From the NCBI GenBank assembly GCA_016296065.1, contig JAEDKA010000040.1, positions 1 through 33,734 of the forward strand: a stretch of DNA of 33,734 bases, written 5' to 3'. The position numbers and the translations under genes are program-made. The DNA comes from Kiritimatiellia bacterium. Its GTDB lineage: Bacteria; Verrucomicrobiota; Kiritimatiellia; RFP12; UBA1067. Positions 8,001 through 16,117 of this stretch are shown in pieces (position 1 is the first letter of the stretch; each line of letters begins with the position of its first letter). The notes under the pieces are model-generated. The model was given only the letters and a program-made list of their open reading frames with translations, made no database searches and was not told where the DNA came from.

Positions 8001-9501
8001 AGTCCCCGCCGGACAGGCAACCTCCGGTGCATCCTTCGCCGCATCGACGGGAACGTGGCGCACGGACGCTGACGGCGTCGCATACGCAGCCGAGCGCGCG
8101 GGCTCGCTCACGTGGAGCCTCGACGTCCCGCAGGGCGGAGCGGATGCGCTCGCGGTGCGCGTCGGACAGCACAACTTCTACGCGAAGACGGATTCGTTCG
8201 ACCTCTCGCTCTTCGTCGACGGACTCTTCGTCGCGCGTCAGGTCGTCTCCGCGCCCTACGGGACGAGCGAGGACGCCTACTTCTTCCTTCCAGAGATTCC
8301 AGCAGGGGAACACGAGTTCCGCCTCGTCTGGCACAACTGGGAGGTGAACACGTTCCTCGCCGTCTACGACCTCCGGTTCGTCAACTTCGGCGGGCCAGAC
8401 GCGGACGGCGACGGCGTTGCGGACTGGAAGGAGCACAGGGCGGACGAAGCGACTGACGTAGCAGACCTTCCTCTCGAAAGCCTTGTCTCGCCGCTCTGCG
8501 TGGAAGGGCGCGACCTCTGGCGCGACGTGCTCGAAGTCGAGGTAGCCTATCCAGAGACGAACGCGACGTTCGCAACCGTCAAGACCATTGGCGACGGATT
8601 CTACGCCGACATCCCGCTTCCAGAAGACGGCATTGCGACGATTTCGCTCCGCGACCGCTCGCTCGCCGGGTCGTTCAACGTCGCGTGGAAGCCGTTCGAC
8701 GTCTTCGCCGAGGACTACACGACGAACGCACTCGTCATCCGCACGGGCGACGCGCTGAGAATTGCGCCGTATGAAAGCGCCGAAAGCGAAGTGGCGATCA
8801 GCGTGGCCGACGGCACCAACGGATGGACCGCCGTCACCAACTGGACCGAGTCCGTCGCAACGCCGTATGTCTTCGAGACGGAAGGGCTCTATCTCGTCTC
8901 GGTCGCGCATGATGGGCTTGTCTTTGATGACGCGGCCTATGCGCTCGTCGAGGTCGTGCGCTCGCGCTTCCCGAAGCGCAACCCCGCGATACTGATGGAC
9001 GCCGACGAGACGCTTGACTGTCCGGAGCTGTCGCCCCGCAATCTCATCGAGCACGACAGCGAGCTTCAGCTTTCCGCCGAGGTCTCCGGCGAGGGCGTCA
9101 AACTCTCGCTCCTCACGCATGCCGACCGCGACTTGGGGCTCGTCTCGCGCCTTGACGACGGCGGGGCGATATCCGACGCCGTGCAGGTGACGCCCGTGTG
9201 GGCGGACAACGGAACGTACTACCGCGTTGCCGAGACGTATCCCGACGGCTCGCAGCTCGTCGAGGTGTCTCTACTCCTCGGCGCTGTTCCCGAAGGAACT
9301 ACGGTCGATCTCGAGATATTCGTCTCGGGCGTGACGTTCGACGACGGCACGCGCTTCAGGACGCTGACAGCCGACGACTTCGACGCCAACGGACACATCA
9401 CGATCCGCTTCATCAAGGCGCGCGGCGTGACGACCTCCGTCTGCCACCGCACCTACATCTACCAGGACGGCAAGCTGATCTACACCAACAAGGAAAACTG
9501 A
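5020..9501 (+). CDS. Giant secreted PA14 / thrombospondin-type-3 surface protein
   Basis: The product has 1493 aa. The ATG at 5020 sits 7 bases after AAGGAG; an earlier ATG at 5002 lacks this. A Sec signal peptide ends near residue 27 (SSAAFA|DD). In order: a beta-rich N-terminal domain (about 28–215), two calcium-binding TSP3 repeats of DTDGDG type (221–270), a concanavalin/LamG-like domain (270–444), four TSP3-like repeats (454–547), PA14 domain 1 (about 557–704) and PA14 domain 2 (about 714–864), both with the TSDDGSELFVNG / RSDDGSRLYVDG core. Five more TSP3-like repeats (867–987), a jelly-roll-like domain (990–1125), a last DADGDG repeat and a beta-rich C-terminus complete it. PA14 domains usually bind carbohydrate, and TSP3 repeats stiffen the chain with calcium. 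No peptidase or glycosidase motif is visible. It probably sits on the cell surface; it precedes RHS1 by 31 bp and is likely co-transcribed. Confidence 0.85.
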   Translation: MKANACHWTAWVGAAVAVAALSSAAFADDVVGVERVDAGTNGLAEVVMPFAPMEESGPAGFLSGAFEGDGGEFSDTLTALCPAGGATNAVWSATSWIDPATGLPSFMQVSPGDTLWLMRTSLTPLGFSLFGRLPYASAHPLPRFASFSADEPEDALSLAVASGGHPYDVYAAESTNAAAAADSPWLHVARAPAHPSVSEWTDLLPQHGRARLYAVSDATRDTDGDGLSDAMEARVHGTSPLLADTDGDGVPDGLEVAWGSDPLTPGTASPFLWFEGFERPGVTPGDLAGQNGWRVSGPASATVVESASFDGTASLSVARTDDGSLEVARDVAVDADEVWVDMHVRGLGMQGMASDSDSVLGVAADGSCSLVVTDGGLVHTNRSVFIPEDEWTRVTMRLDYVRRTWDIYVNGTVAHTGLAMRGTAQRMRGLTFSDGGGDADAIRVSTERPLGLSSDGDPLPDEWEHAAFGSLSRDGSEDFDSDGLPDLAEYIAGTDPLSPDTDGDGLPDGWEVSHGLDPLDSADASLDPDGDGLANALEFELGADPGFSEPDPRLARPGLFADFRFTDGDLQAMPDFHSLEPFAEAVAPVVSFVDGDWPEAVESRGDGFACRLSGFVRIPSDGTYTFFVTSDDGSELFVNGARVTSDPAEHSARETYGAIALSAGWRPIEILYYENKVDAVLSLSWSGPGFGKELLPADSLCHVAEESEAVPVGYARGLVSSYYAFPSALSEMPDLDGLEPVSTGLVERIAFAATTSAWDGAPASLTDRYAAMFEGALLVREAGRCTLTLRSDDGSRLYVDGSLVIDNGGNHSMLSASATLPLSEGLHDIRIEYHENDGDAGLELLWAREGRASNIAGPYSLFHAVGETDSDGDGMPDWWEERHGLDSADASDAALDPDGDTIDNIAEFRAGTNPHSADSDSDGMPDAWEIANGTIPFLADAIEDPDGDGLINIEEFFHGTNPSLADTDGDGSDDGTEVRNVRSDPLVPDITWLPVPAGQATSGASFAASTGTWRTDADGVAYAAERAGSLTWSLDVPQGGADALAVRVGQHNFYAKTDSFDLSLFVDGLFVARQVVSAPYGTSEDAYFFLPEIPAGEHEFRLVWHNWEVNTFLAVYDLRFVNFGGPDADGDGVADWKEHRADEATDVADLPLESLVSPLCVEGRDLWRDVLEVEVAYPETNATFATVKTIGDGFYADIPLPEDGIATISLRDRSLAGSFNVAWKPFDVFAEDYTTNALVIRTGDALRIAPYESAESEVAISVADGTNGWTAVTNWTESVATPYVFETEGLYLVSVAHDGLVFDDAAYALVEVVRSRFPKRNPAILMDADETLDCPELSPRNLIEHDSELQLSAEVSGEGVKLSLLTHADRDLGLVSRLDDGGAISDAVQVTPVWADNGTYYRVAETYPDGSQLVEVSLLLGAVPEGTTVDLEIFVSGVTFDDGTRFRTLTADDFDANGHITIRFIKARGVTTSVCHRTYIYQDGKLIYTNKEN

Positions 9502-9532
9502 GTTACGCCAAACGAAGACAGGAATACATACC

Positions 9533-12500
9533 ATGAACATCAACGTTACGCGATTTGCCGCGATTGTCGTGGCGTCCATCTCGCTCTGCTCGAGCGAGGC
9601 GATTGCGGCGCCCATCGCCCAGAAGAATCTGCCGAAATGCGATCCTAAAACTGAAGACTGCGGCTGTTCGTGTGAAGCGGTGTCGGTTGGCTGCATCAAG
9701 GTATCTGTAGACCTTGGCGAGACAACGCCGTGGACAGGCTCAATGCCGTGTGCGCTCAAGATAATGGCTGATGATGACTCGCCGTCCATTTTTACGGCAG
9801 AATCTCTTCACGCTGTTCTTGGCGGATACACGTTCAAGCGGCTTGGAACGCAGAATTTGGATGATGGGATAACTCCAGCCGAGGTCTTGTTCTCGCATCC
9901 GAATGGGGAGTCTGTTCATTTCGTATTCCAGAACGGGGAGTCTTGGGGGCGTCCCGATCCAGGCGTCCACGTCAAAATGGATGAGCGTCTCATGATGGTT
10001 GACGCAGAGGGTTGGGCGGCAACGTCCGATCCGGTGTACTACGACCTCTACATCGGCGACGGCACGATGCGTCGGTTCCTTGCTACGGACATGGGTGGAG
10101 CGCTTGGGAGTCTGGTTTCAATTACCGATGCCCGCGGTATCACTTCTATGCCAGCTGACATGGGCATAGACATCGTCTACGACTCCAACGGCGTGCGCCA
10201 GTTCCTTGCGCCGTCGCGTCTTGCCGATGTCACGCTGACTGCAGATTTCTCCGGCTACGACATCAATGTATACGCCATCAGCGAGCCGCCAGCGAAGGAC
10301 GCACAGACGGGACTATATCAAGCCCCGGGCGGACAACCTGTCGAGCATCTCTCCATACGCCGCGAGAACGACGGCAAGAGGGCAGTCGTCACTCTGCGCA
10401 AGGGAGGTGGCGGCGAGCAGCGATATGTTTTCGACTATCTGTTCAACGACTGGTCGCTTACACGACCATCGGGTAGGATGGAGCGAAAGGAGAGTTACAT
10501 TGACGACGAACGCGCGGCGCAGGTCGTCAAGACGGACTTGTCGTCCTCCGGCAACATGCTTGCCAAAATAGTGAAGAACTACAAGTGGGAGTCCTGGGGC
10601 TTCGCCATGACGAACCGCGTCGAGGGCTTCGACGGGCTCACCAACATTACCGAATGGACCTACTACACCTCAGGCAACGGCAAGGGACAGGTCAAGACGG
10701 AGAAGCGCCAGTCGGGGTTGCTCACGCAGTACACCTATGACAATGTCGACCGTGTAATTTCCGAGACGCGCTCCGGCCCCGGCATGTTGACCGAGACAAC
10801 GACATTCGATTACACTCCGGTCGATGCGAGCGATCCTGTCCTTCCCGTCGACACCCGTCCGCGCACGGTGGTTCGCAAACTCAACAACATCGAATGCGAG
10901 CGCACCTACTATGTCTATTCGCCGCTTACCAACATCGTCGAGCGTGTCGGCACCCAAGGCGCGCCCTACGGCAGCACCAATGTTCTCCGCACAGTGACTG
11001 CGTTCTATCCCGCCGTTGCAAACGATGTCCGCTCCGGCCTCGTCGCCTCTGTTCGCCATGAGGATGGCAAACTCGACGTCTACGATTACGCTCTCACCTC
11101 CAATCTCTGGGTCGAGACGGTCACTTACCTCCACGAACAATCTCCTTCTCCCATCTCCGGCAAGACAACCCGCGACATCACGCTAACCAACGCCCGTGGC
11201 GAAAATATTAAGCAGAAAACCGAGGCGTTCATCGACGGAATTTGGTATACTATCTCCCGAGACCGCATGACATACAACGAACAGGGCAAGCGCACGTCGC
11301 TCGAAAACCTCGCCGGGCAAGTCACGACCACGGCGTGGGACTGCTGTCATAAGGTTTCTGAAGTTCAGCCCGATGGTTCCACCTCGACCTGGGACTACGA
11401 CGACGAAGGGCGCGTAATAGCCTCCTCGCGCTTGATCCCGCTCGACATGACCAACGTCACGTGGCTTACCACCTGCTATCGCTACGACGCCCTCGGCCAC
11501 CAGACTGCAACTTGGCAGACCAACTACGCTGCCCAAGTAGGCCTCCCTGTCGAGCGCACGCGCTACGACCAGCTAGGCCGCGTAATTGCTCGCGTCGGCC
11601 AGATCGGCAACACTACGACGACGGAGTATAGTCCAGACGGGAGAACTGTGTTCGTCCGTAATCCCAACACCTCAACTCGCGTTACCACCCGCTCCGCCTC
11701 AGGCGACGTTCTCTCCATTACCGGCACCGCCGTCACTCCCGAGTTCTATTCCTATGGCGTCCTCCCCGACGGCACGCGCTGGGCAAAGACAATACAAGGC
11801 GAAACAGCTTCCTCACCGCGTTTCACCCGCACCTACGAAAACCTCCTCGGCCAGACCATCCGCGAAGAACGCTCTGGCTTCAAGGGCTCTGTACTCGCAA
11901 CCACCCACGTCTACGACTCCCACGGCCGCCTCGTCTCCACCTCTGCCGACTACGAGCCAACCACCGACTATACCTACGACACACTCGGCAACCGCATCGC
12001 CACTACCCGCAGGGTTGGTGCTGCGGCGACTGGTACAACGAGCATCCTGCTCGTTGATGCTGAATGGCGCAAAACCGAAACGCTCACTTCTTTCATTCTT
12101 GACGACGCCATCGTCTGGCTTGTCCACACCAACATCGTCTCGTGCTCCGACTCCGCCATCGCGCCTCTCGTCACTTCTTCTGCTCGCCAACTCACTGGCC
12201 TATCTTCCGCGCTTCCATCTCGTTCGCGCACGACTGATGTTCGCGGCAACGTGACGGAAGACGAACTTCTTGTCTCTTCACCTTTCGTCACCTCTTGCCA
12301 AACTGTCCCTTATGCCACCAACAAGCCGCTGGCGTTTTCTCGTTACGGCGTCTCGCTGATGGAGGTCTCTGTCTCCGTCGTCACCAACACGATCACTTAT
12401 GATGCCCTTGGTCGCCAGATCGCCAACACCGACGGCCGTGGTAACACCCGTCGTGTCGAATACAACGCCTTTGGTCAGCGCTCCGCTTCCATCGATGCGT

Positions 12501-14920
12501 TAGGCAACCGTACTGCCTACGCCTACGACCAGTTCGGCAATCTTGCTTCCGTTACAGATCCGCTCGGCAATGCTATTGTCTACGAATACGACCTTCGCGG
12601 GAACAAGACCTACGAAGGTGGAGCTACCTATCCCGTTCGTTACACCTACGATGTCTTCGGCAACAAGACCACGATGACGACGTATCGCGACGTGGGAGGG
12701 TCGCAGTCCTCTGCGACCGCGCCTCAAGGCGACGTCACCACCTGGCTCTACGACATCGCCTCCGGCTCAATGACTAACAAGGTCTATGCCGACGGCAAGG
12801 GCCCATCCTACTCCTACACCCCCGACGGCAAACTCTCGCGTCGTACCTGGGCACGCGGCATTGTCACGGACTATTCCTACGACAACTGGGGCAACCTCAC
12901 CAACACAGTCTACTCGGACGGCACGCCAACGGTCTCGCTTGCCTACAACGCGCTTGGCCGCAAAAACGAAGCCAATGATGCCGCAGGTGTGACTGCTTTC
13001 CTCTACGACCTCTTCGGTTCTCTCACCAATGAAACCGTGATCGGTGTTGCGGGCACCAACACAATCGAGCGCTTCTACGATGCCTTCGGACGCGATGTGG
13101 GCTACGCGCTCAACGGCGTTCGCCAATCGACTCTCGCCTACGATCCCTCCGCCGGCCGTCTCGCTACGATGCAGATTCCGTCCAATCAATCAAACAATCC
13201 AAACAATCAAACAATCAAACAATTCAACTGGAACTACCTTGCAGGCAGCGACCTCAAGTCCTCGCTCTCCTATCCCAACGGTCTCACCGCTTCTTGGACC
13301 TACGACGCGAACAACCAGTTGCTTCAAGTCTGCAACGCAACTCCGACCAACATCATCTCGCAGTACGACTACGTGTATGACGCACCAGGTCGTCGAATCA
13401 ATGTTTCCAAGACTGGAACAGCTTTCGCGCAGAACGATTCTGTTGCCTACGGCTACAACGTTCGCAGCGAATTGACCAACGCCGTCGCAGCCATTGATGC
13501 CGACTACCGCTACGGCTATCGGTTCGACGACATCGGCAACCGTGATATATCATCTGAGCGTGGTACAAACCACACCTATGTGGCCAACAACCTCAACCAG
13601 TACACCTCCATCTCCAACTCCGCGCTCTCCGCGTCTCCGCGTGAGACTTTTACTCCGCAGTTCGACGACGATGGAAATCAGACGCTTGTCAAAACAGCTA
13701 CCGGTGTGTGGTCCGTCACTTACAACGGCGAAAACCGCCCGGTACTCTGGGAGTGCGTTTCCACCAACTCACCCACACCCAACTCCACCACTTCCACACT
13801 GATCTCGATGTCCTTCGACCGCATGGGGCGTCGTGTGACGAAGAATGACCAGCGGTTTGTCTACGACGGATACTTGCAAATTGCAAACTTCGAGCGTGCG
13901 TCAACCAACTCACAACTCACAACTTACAACTCACAACTGTTCATCTGGGATCCCACTGAAAAGATCGCGACTCGTCCGCTCGTGTGGAACTCTTCAACTC
14001 TTCAACCATTCAACTTTTCAACTTCCTACTACGTTCACGACGGCAACAAGAACGTGAGCGATGTCGTCGCAGACAATGGCGATATCGCTGCCCACTACGA
14101 GTACGCGCCGTTTGGCGCCGTTATCGCCCAACGCGGCGCATCTGCCGCGGCGAATCCCTGGCGGTTCTCGTCTGAGTACGCCGAGGATGATACTGCGACG
14201 GTGTACTACAACTACCGCCACTATGAGCCTGTGATGGGGAGGTGGATGAGCAGGGATCCGATAGGAGAGCACAGTGAAAATGTTCTATATGTGTTTATTC
14301 AGAATCAACCTGTTTCTAGCATAGATTTTCGCGGGATGAACATTTTTTGCACCGCCTCTGATAAGAATGGTGTATATTTTAAATACAATGGAAAGAAGGA
14401 AGAAGATTGGCCGATTAAAAAGGGGAAAGATGCTAAGGGCCGACCTATAATTGCAAGTGGGGCTGTTGAGCCCGGTGCGTTGTCAATTTCAGCATGTTGT
14501 AAATGCATTCCTAAGCCTGAGAGGGGACCAGTTTATGAATTATGGGTGGCAGTTGAGTCTTCTTATTTGATAAGAATTGTAAAGGTTGATGTTGTGGGAT
14601 TTGGCAGGTTGCGAACGCAAGCAGGATATGATAGGACTTTAGCGCATGAGAACCTACATGTATCAAATCTTCGCAAAGTTCTTGGCGAAATTATGGATAT
14701 ACTTAAGCCGCAGAGCGAGAAGGGCGAGAAGGGCGAGAAGGGCGAGATGGAGAGATTCGAATGCGAGAAAGAGCGAAAGCTAGTCGTTGGAAGTAGGGCG
14801 AAGTTAGCTCGAGATAAATGGAATATAGCGAAAATGAATGAGACTACACATTCTGGTAAAGATTGGGAAGACTGGAAAAAGAATAACGGAAAGACCGAAA
14901 CAGATCCGGAGCTGTGGTGA
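9533..14920 (+). CDS. RHS/YD-repeat protein RHS1 with HExxH metallopeptidase-like tip
   Basis: The product has 1795 aa. A Sec signal peptide (about residues 1–26, ending AIA|AP) is followed by a cysteine-rich stretch and an N-terminal domain of about 300 residues shared closely with the protein at 27301. About 30 YD-type repeats form the RHS shell (roughly 380–1480). The core end is at about 1500–1600, with YEYAPFGAV, YNYRHYEPVMGRWMSRDPIGE and an FRGM boundary. The variable tip (about 1602–1795) is encoded by visibly AT-richer DNA and contains HENLH at residues 1705–1709, a fit to the HExxH zinc-peptidase motif. No PAAR or VgrG-related part is present, so Sec export and surface display seem likelier than type VI secretion. 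By analogy with polymorphic toxins, the shell would enclose the tip and release it. The stop overlaps the next gene's ATG, as in toxin–immunity pairs. Toxicity is inferred. Confidence 0.85.
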   Translation: MNINVTRFAAIVVASISLCSSEAIAAPIAQKNLPKCDPKTEDCGCSCEAVSVGCIKVSVDLGETTPWTGSMPCALKIMADDDSPSIFTAESLHAVLGGYTFKRLGTQNLDDGITPAEVLFSHPNGESVHFVFQNGESWGRPDPGVHVKMDERLMMVDAEGWAATSDPVYYDLYIGDGTMRRFLATDMGGALGSLVSITDARGITSMPADMGIDIVYDSNGVRQFLAPSRLADVTLTADFSGYDINVYAISEPPAKDAQTGLYQAPGGQPVEHLSIRRENDGKRAVVTLRKGGGGEQRYVFDYLFNDWSLTRPSGRMERKESYIDDERAAQVVKTDLSSSGNMLAKIVKNYKWESWGFAMTNRVEGFDGLTNITEWTYYTSGNGKGQVKTEKRQSGLLTQYTYDNVDRVISETRSGPGMLTETTTFDYTPVDASDPVLPVDTRPRTVVRKLNNIECERTYYVYSPLTNIVERVGTQGAPYGSTNVLRTVTAFYPAVANDVRSGLVASVRHEDGKLDVYDYALTSNLWVETVTYLHEQSPSPISGKTTRDITLTNARGENIKQKTEAFIDGIWYTISRDRMTYNEQGKRTSLENLAGQVTTTAWDCCHKVSEVQPDGSTSTWDYDDEGRVIASSRLIPLDMTNVTWLTTCYRYDALGHQTATWQTNYAAQVGLPVERTRYDQLGRVIARVGQIGNTTTTEYSPDGRTVFVRNPNTSTRVTTRSASGDVLSITGTAVTPEFYSYGVLPDGTRWAKTIQGETASSPRFTRTYENLLGQTIREERSGFKGSVLATTHVYDSHGRLVSTSADYEPTTDYTYDTLGNRIATTRRVGAAATGTTSILLVDAEWRKTETLTSFILDDAIVWLVHTNIVSCSDSAIAPLVTSSARQLTGLSSALPSRSRTTDVRGNVTEDELLVSSPFVTSCQTVPYATNKPLAFSRYGVSLMEVSVSVVTNTITYDALGRQIANTDGRGNTRRVEYNAFGQRSASIDALGNRTAYAYDQFGNLASVTDPLGNAIVYEYDLRGNKTYEGGATYPVRYTYDVFGNKTTMTTYRDVGGSQSSATAPQGDVTTWLYDIASGSMTNKVYADGKGPSYSYTPDGKLSRRTWARGIVTDYSYDNWGNLTNTVYSDGTPTVSLAYNALGRKNEANDAAGVTAFLYDLFGSLTNETVIGVAGTNTIERFYDAFGRDVGYALNGVRQSTLAYDPSAGRLATMQIPSNQSNNPNNQTIKQFNWNYLAGSDLKSSLSYPNGLTASWTYDANNQLLQVCNATPTNIISQYDYVYDAPGRRINVSKTGTAFAQNDSVAYGYNVRSELTNAVAAIDADYRYGYRFDDIGNRDISSERGTNHTYVANNLNQYTSISNSALSASPRETFTPQFDDDGNQTLVKTATGVWSVTYNGENRPVLWECVSTNSPTPNSTTSTLISMSFDRMGRRVTKNDQRFVYDGYLQIANFERASTNSQLTTYNSQLFIWDPTEKIATRPLVWNSSTLQPFNFSTSYYVHDGNKNVSDVVADNGDIAAHYEYAPFGAVIAQRGASAAANPWRFSSEYAEDDTATVYYNYRHYEPVMGRWMSRDPIGEHSENVLYVFIQNQPVSSIDFRGMNIFCTASDKNGVYFKYNGKKEEDWPIKKGKDAKGRPIIASGAVEPGALSISACCKCIPKPERGPVYELWVAVESSYLIRIVKVDVVGFGRLRTQAGYDRTLAHENLHVSNLRKVLGEIMDILKPQSEKGEKGEKGEMERFECEKERKLVVGSRAKLARDKWNIAKMNETTHSGKDWEDWKKNNGKTETDPELW
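13182..13229 (+). repeat. CAATCAAA-type simple-sequence array, site 1 of RHS1
   Basis: Imperfect tandem units of about 8–9 bases (CAATCAAA, CAATCCAAA) lie in frame between two conserved RHS segments. The same position in RHS3 (30970–31020) holds a different CAACTC-type array, although the flanks align well. Confidence 0.7.
13761..13800 (+). repeat. CAACTCC/CCACA simple-sequence array, site 2 of RHS1
   Basis: A pyrimidine/CA-rich imperfect repeat codes for Thr, Asn, Ser and Pro, and is followed by the conserved LISMSFDRMGRRVTKN segment. RHS3 has CAAACACTT-type repeats at the matching site (31571–31608). Confidence 0.6.
13901..14026 (+). repeat. CAACTCA and CAACTCTT simple-sequence arrays, sites 3 and 4 of RHS1
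   Basis: Site 3 (about 13901–13939) is an array of CAACTCA/CAACTTA units, and site 4 (about 13989–14026) is CAACTCTT/CAACTTTT. They bracket the conserved WDPTE…ATRPLVWN segment. Site 4 and its right flank (13982–14061) match 16268–16347 without a mismatch over 80 bp. Confidence 0.7.
14717..14743 (+). repeat. Three perfect 9-bp repeats in the RHS1 tip
   Basis: GAGAAGGGC occurs three times in tandem, encoding a repeated Gly-Glu-Lys stretch in a helical, charged part of the tip about 23 residues after HENLH. Copy-number change would keep the frame. Confidence 0.85.
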
Positions 14921-16107
14921 TGAACTTGAAGTTGTTTTTTTTATTGGGACTTACATTGTCCTTGGTGGTTTTCCTATATATAAAGCATTGCGATTCTCAT
15001 AGATATGGCTCTGTATATGACCTCAGAGAGGCAATCGGACGTCAGCTTGAATATGATCAGTCGTTCCATGAACGTAGCGTAGAAGTAGTTGCCTCAAAGG
15101 ATGTTGCGGATGCCTTGAGATTGTTTGATGCCTACATTGTTCCTACATTGGACAAGCAGAGTGAACGTCGCCTTGATCGTCTCAAAAGGCAGATTGTTGA
15201 GGGGCGGTCATGGATGTACCGTGGTGCAGCTGAGGGATGCAGTATTTATTACCTAATAAATCTCTTTCCAAGTTTCTACGATTCAAGGTATGGATTTTCA
15301 TTCATCATCGGTTGCTGGGATGATGCATCGGGAGCTTGCATGCAAGGAAATGAGGATGGAGGACTGCTTGAACTAATGCCGCAAAAGAATGTTTCTGGTG
15401 TGTTGTATCCTGTATCAGCATACGAAGAATTTTGTCAAAAATTGCCGCGTGTGAAGGATGGGTTGCCGAGCATTAATGAATGTTGCCATTATTCCTCGTT
15501 TGAAAATGTCGGTAATATTGCCGTTGTCGATGTGATTGATGTTCAACTCGTTAATGTCTCACGTCTTGATTATATGCATCGTCATAGCGACTGCATAGAA
15601 GGGTGTGTTGCCGCATATTGCGTAAGAATGGATGTCCGGGCGGTCGAACGAGGGGCCTTCCCTTCTGATATATTCATCCTCGAAACGCGGCGCAGATGGC
15701 ATGAGTTTGCATATGAGCGAGAGTGGTTGTATTATCGTGGCATGTGTTTGCGAGTCGGTGTCATTGAAAGAGATGGCGACTATGTGTTGGTCATAGAGCA
15801 ACCAGTGTGCCCATACTCGCCATACTCTGATGTTGTTAGTATCGCTGGCGGTGGCTTGATAGAATCATCAGGAAATAATGGCGCGGCATACAAATTGAAT
15901 CCTTTGCAAGTCCAATATGAAAGGAAATGCAGAGTTGAATTTTGCCCCGGCGACTTGATTGCTGTAGGCAATCGGGGTTCTTTTGTTGATTTCGGCGTTA
16001 CATCTAAAGCTAGAATTCAGGAACTTGACGACAGTCTGAATATTGATCACTGGAGAGGAGCATGGTTCATAGATGAAAACGACAGATTGTATCGAAATGA
16101 GCTTTAA
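14920..16107 (+). CDS. Membrane-anchored protein next to RHS1, immunity candidate
   Basis: The product is 395 aa. The ATG at 14920 overlaps the RHS1 stop by one base (TGATG) with GGAG about 8 bases upstream, so translation is probably coupled; an in-frame GTG at 14914 is the alternative start. One N-terminal hydrophobic helix (about residues 4–21) anchors a large soluble domain. I recognise no family. The soluble part is mixed alpha/beta and contains about a dozen cysteines, ending in a strand-rich region. Position and coupling right after a variable RHS tip, plus AT-rich codon use matching the tip and not the core, suggest it travelled with the tip as its immunity protein. Its 395 residues are long for an immunity protein, so a role as accessory or second effector is possible. 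Confidence 0.55.
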   Translation: MNLKLFFLLGLTLSLVVFLYIKHCDSHRYGSVYDLREAIGRQLEYDQSFHERSVEVVASKDVADALRLFDAYIVPTLDKQSERRLDRLKRQIVEGRSWMYRGAAEGCSIYYLINLFPSFYDSRYGFSFIIGCWDDASGACMQGNEDGGLLELMPQKNVSGVLYPVSAYEEFCQKLPRVKDGLPSINECCHYSSFENVGNIAVVDVIDVQLVNVSRLDYMHRHSDCIEGCVAAYCVRMDVRAVERGAFPSDIFILETRRRWHEFAYEREWLYYRGMCLRVGVIERDGDYVLVIEQPVCPYSPYSDVVSIAGGGLIESSGNNGAAYKLNPLQVQYERKCRVEFCPGDLIAVGNRGSFVDFGVTSKARIQELDDSLNIDHWRGAWFIDENDRLYRNEL

Positions 16108-16117
16108 GAGGATTCCT

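Noticed and set aside
7483..9120. A 545-codon open frame on the minus strand
   Set aside because: It is antisense to the PA14/TSP3 protein, is very rich in Arg and Val, and shows no domain, so it is a shadow frame.
13182..14026. CRISPR-like array in RHS1
   Set aside because: The repeats are short (7–9 bp), contiguous and translated in frame; there are no spacers of constant length and no cas genes.
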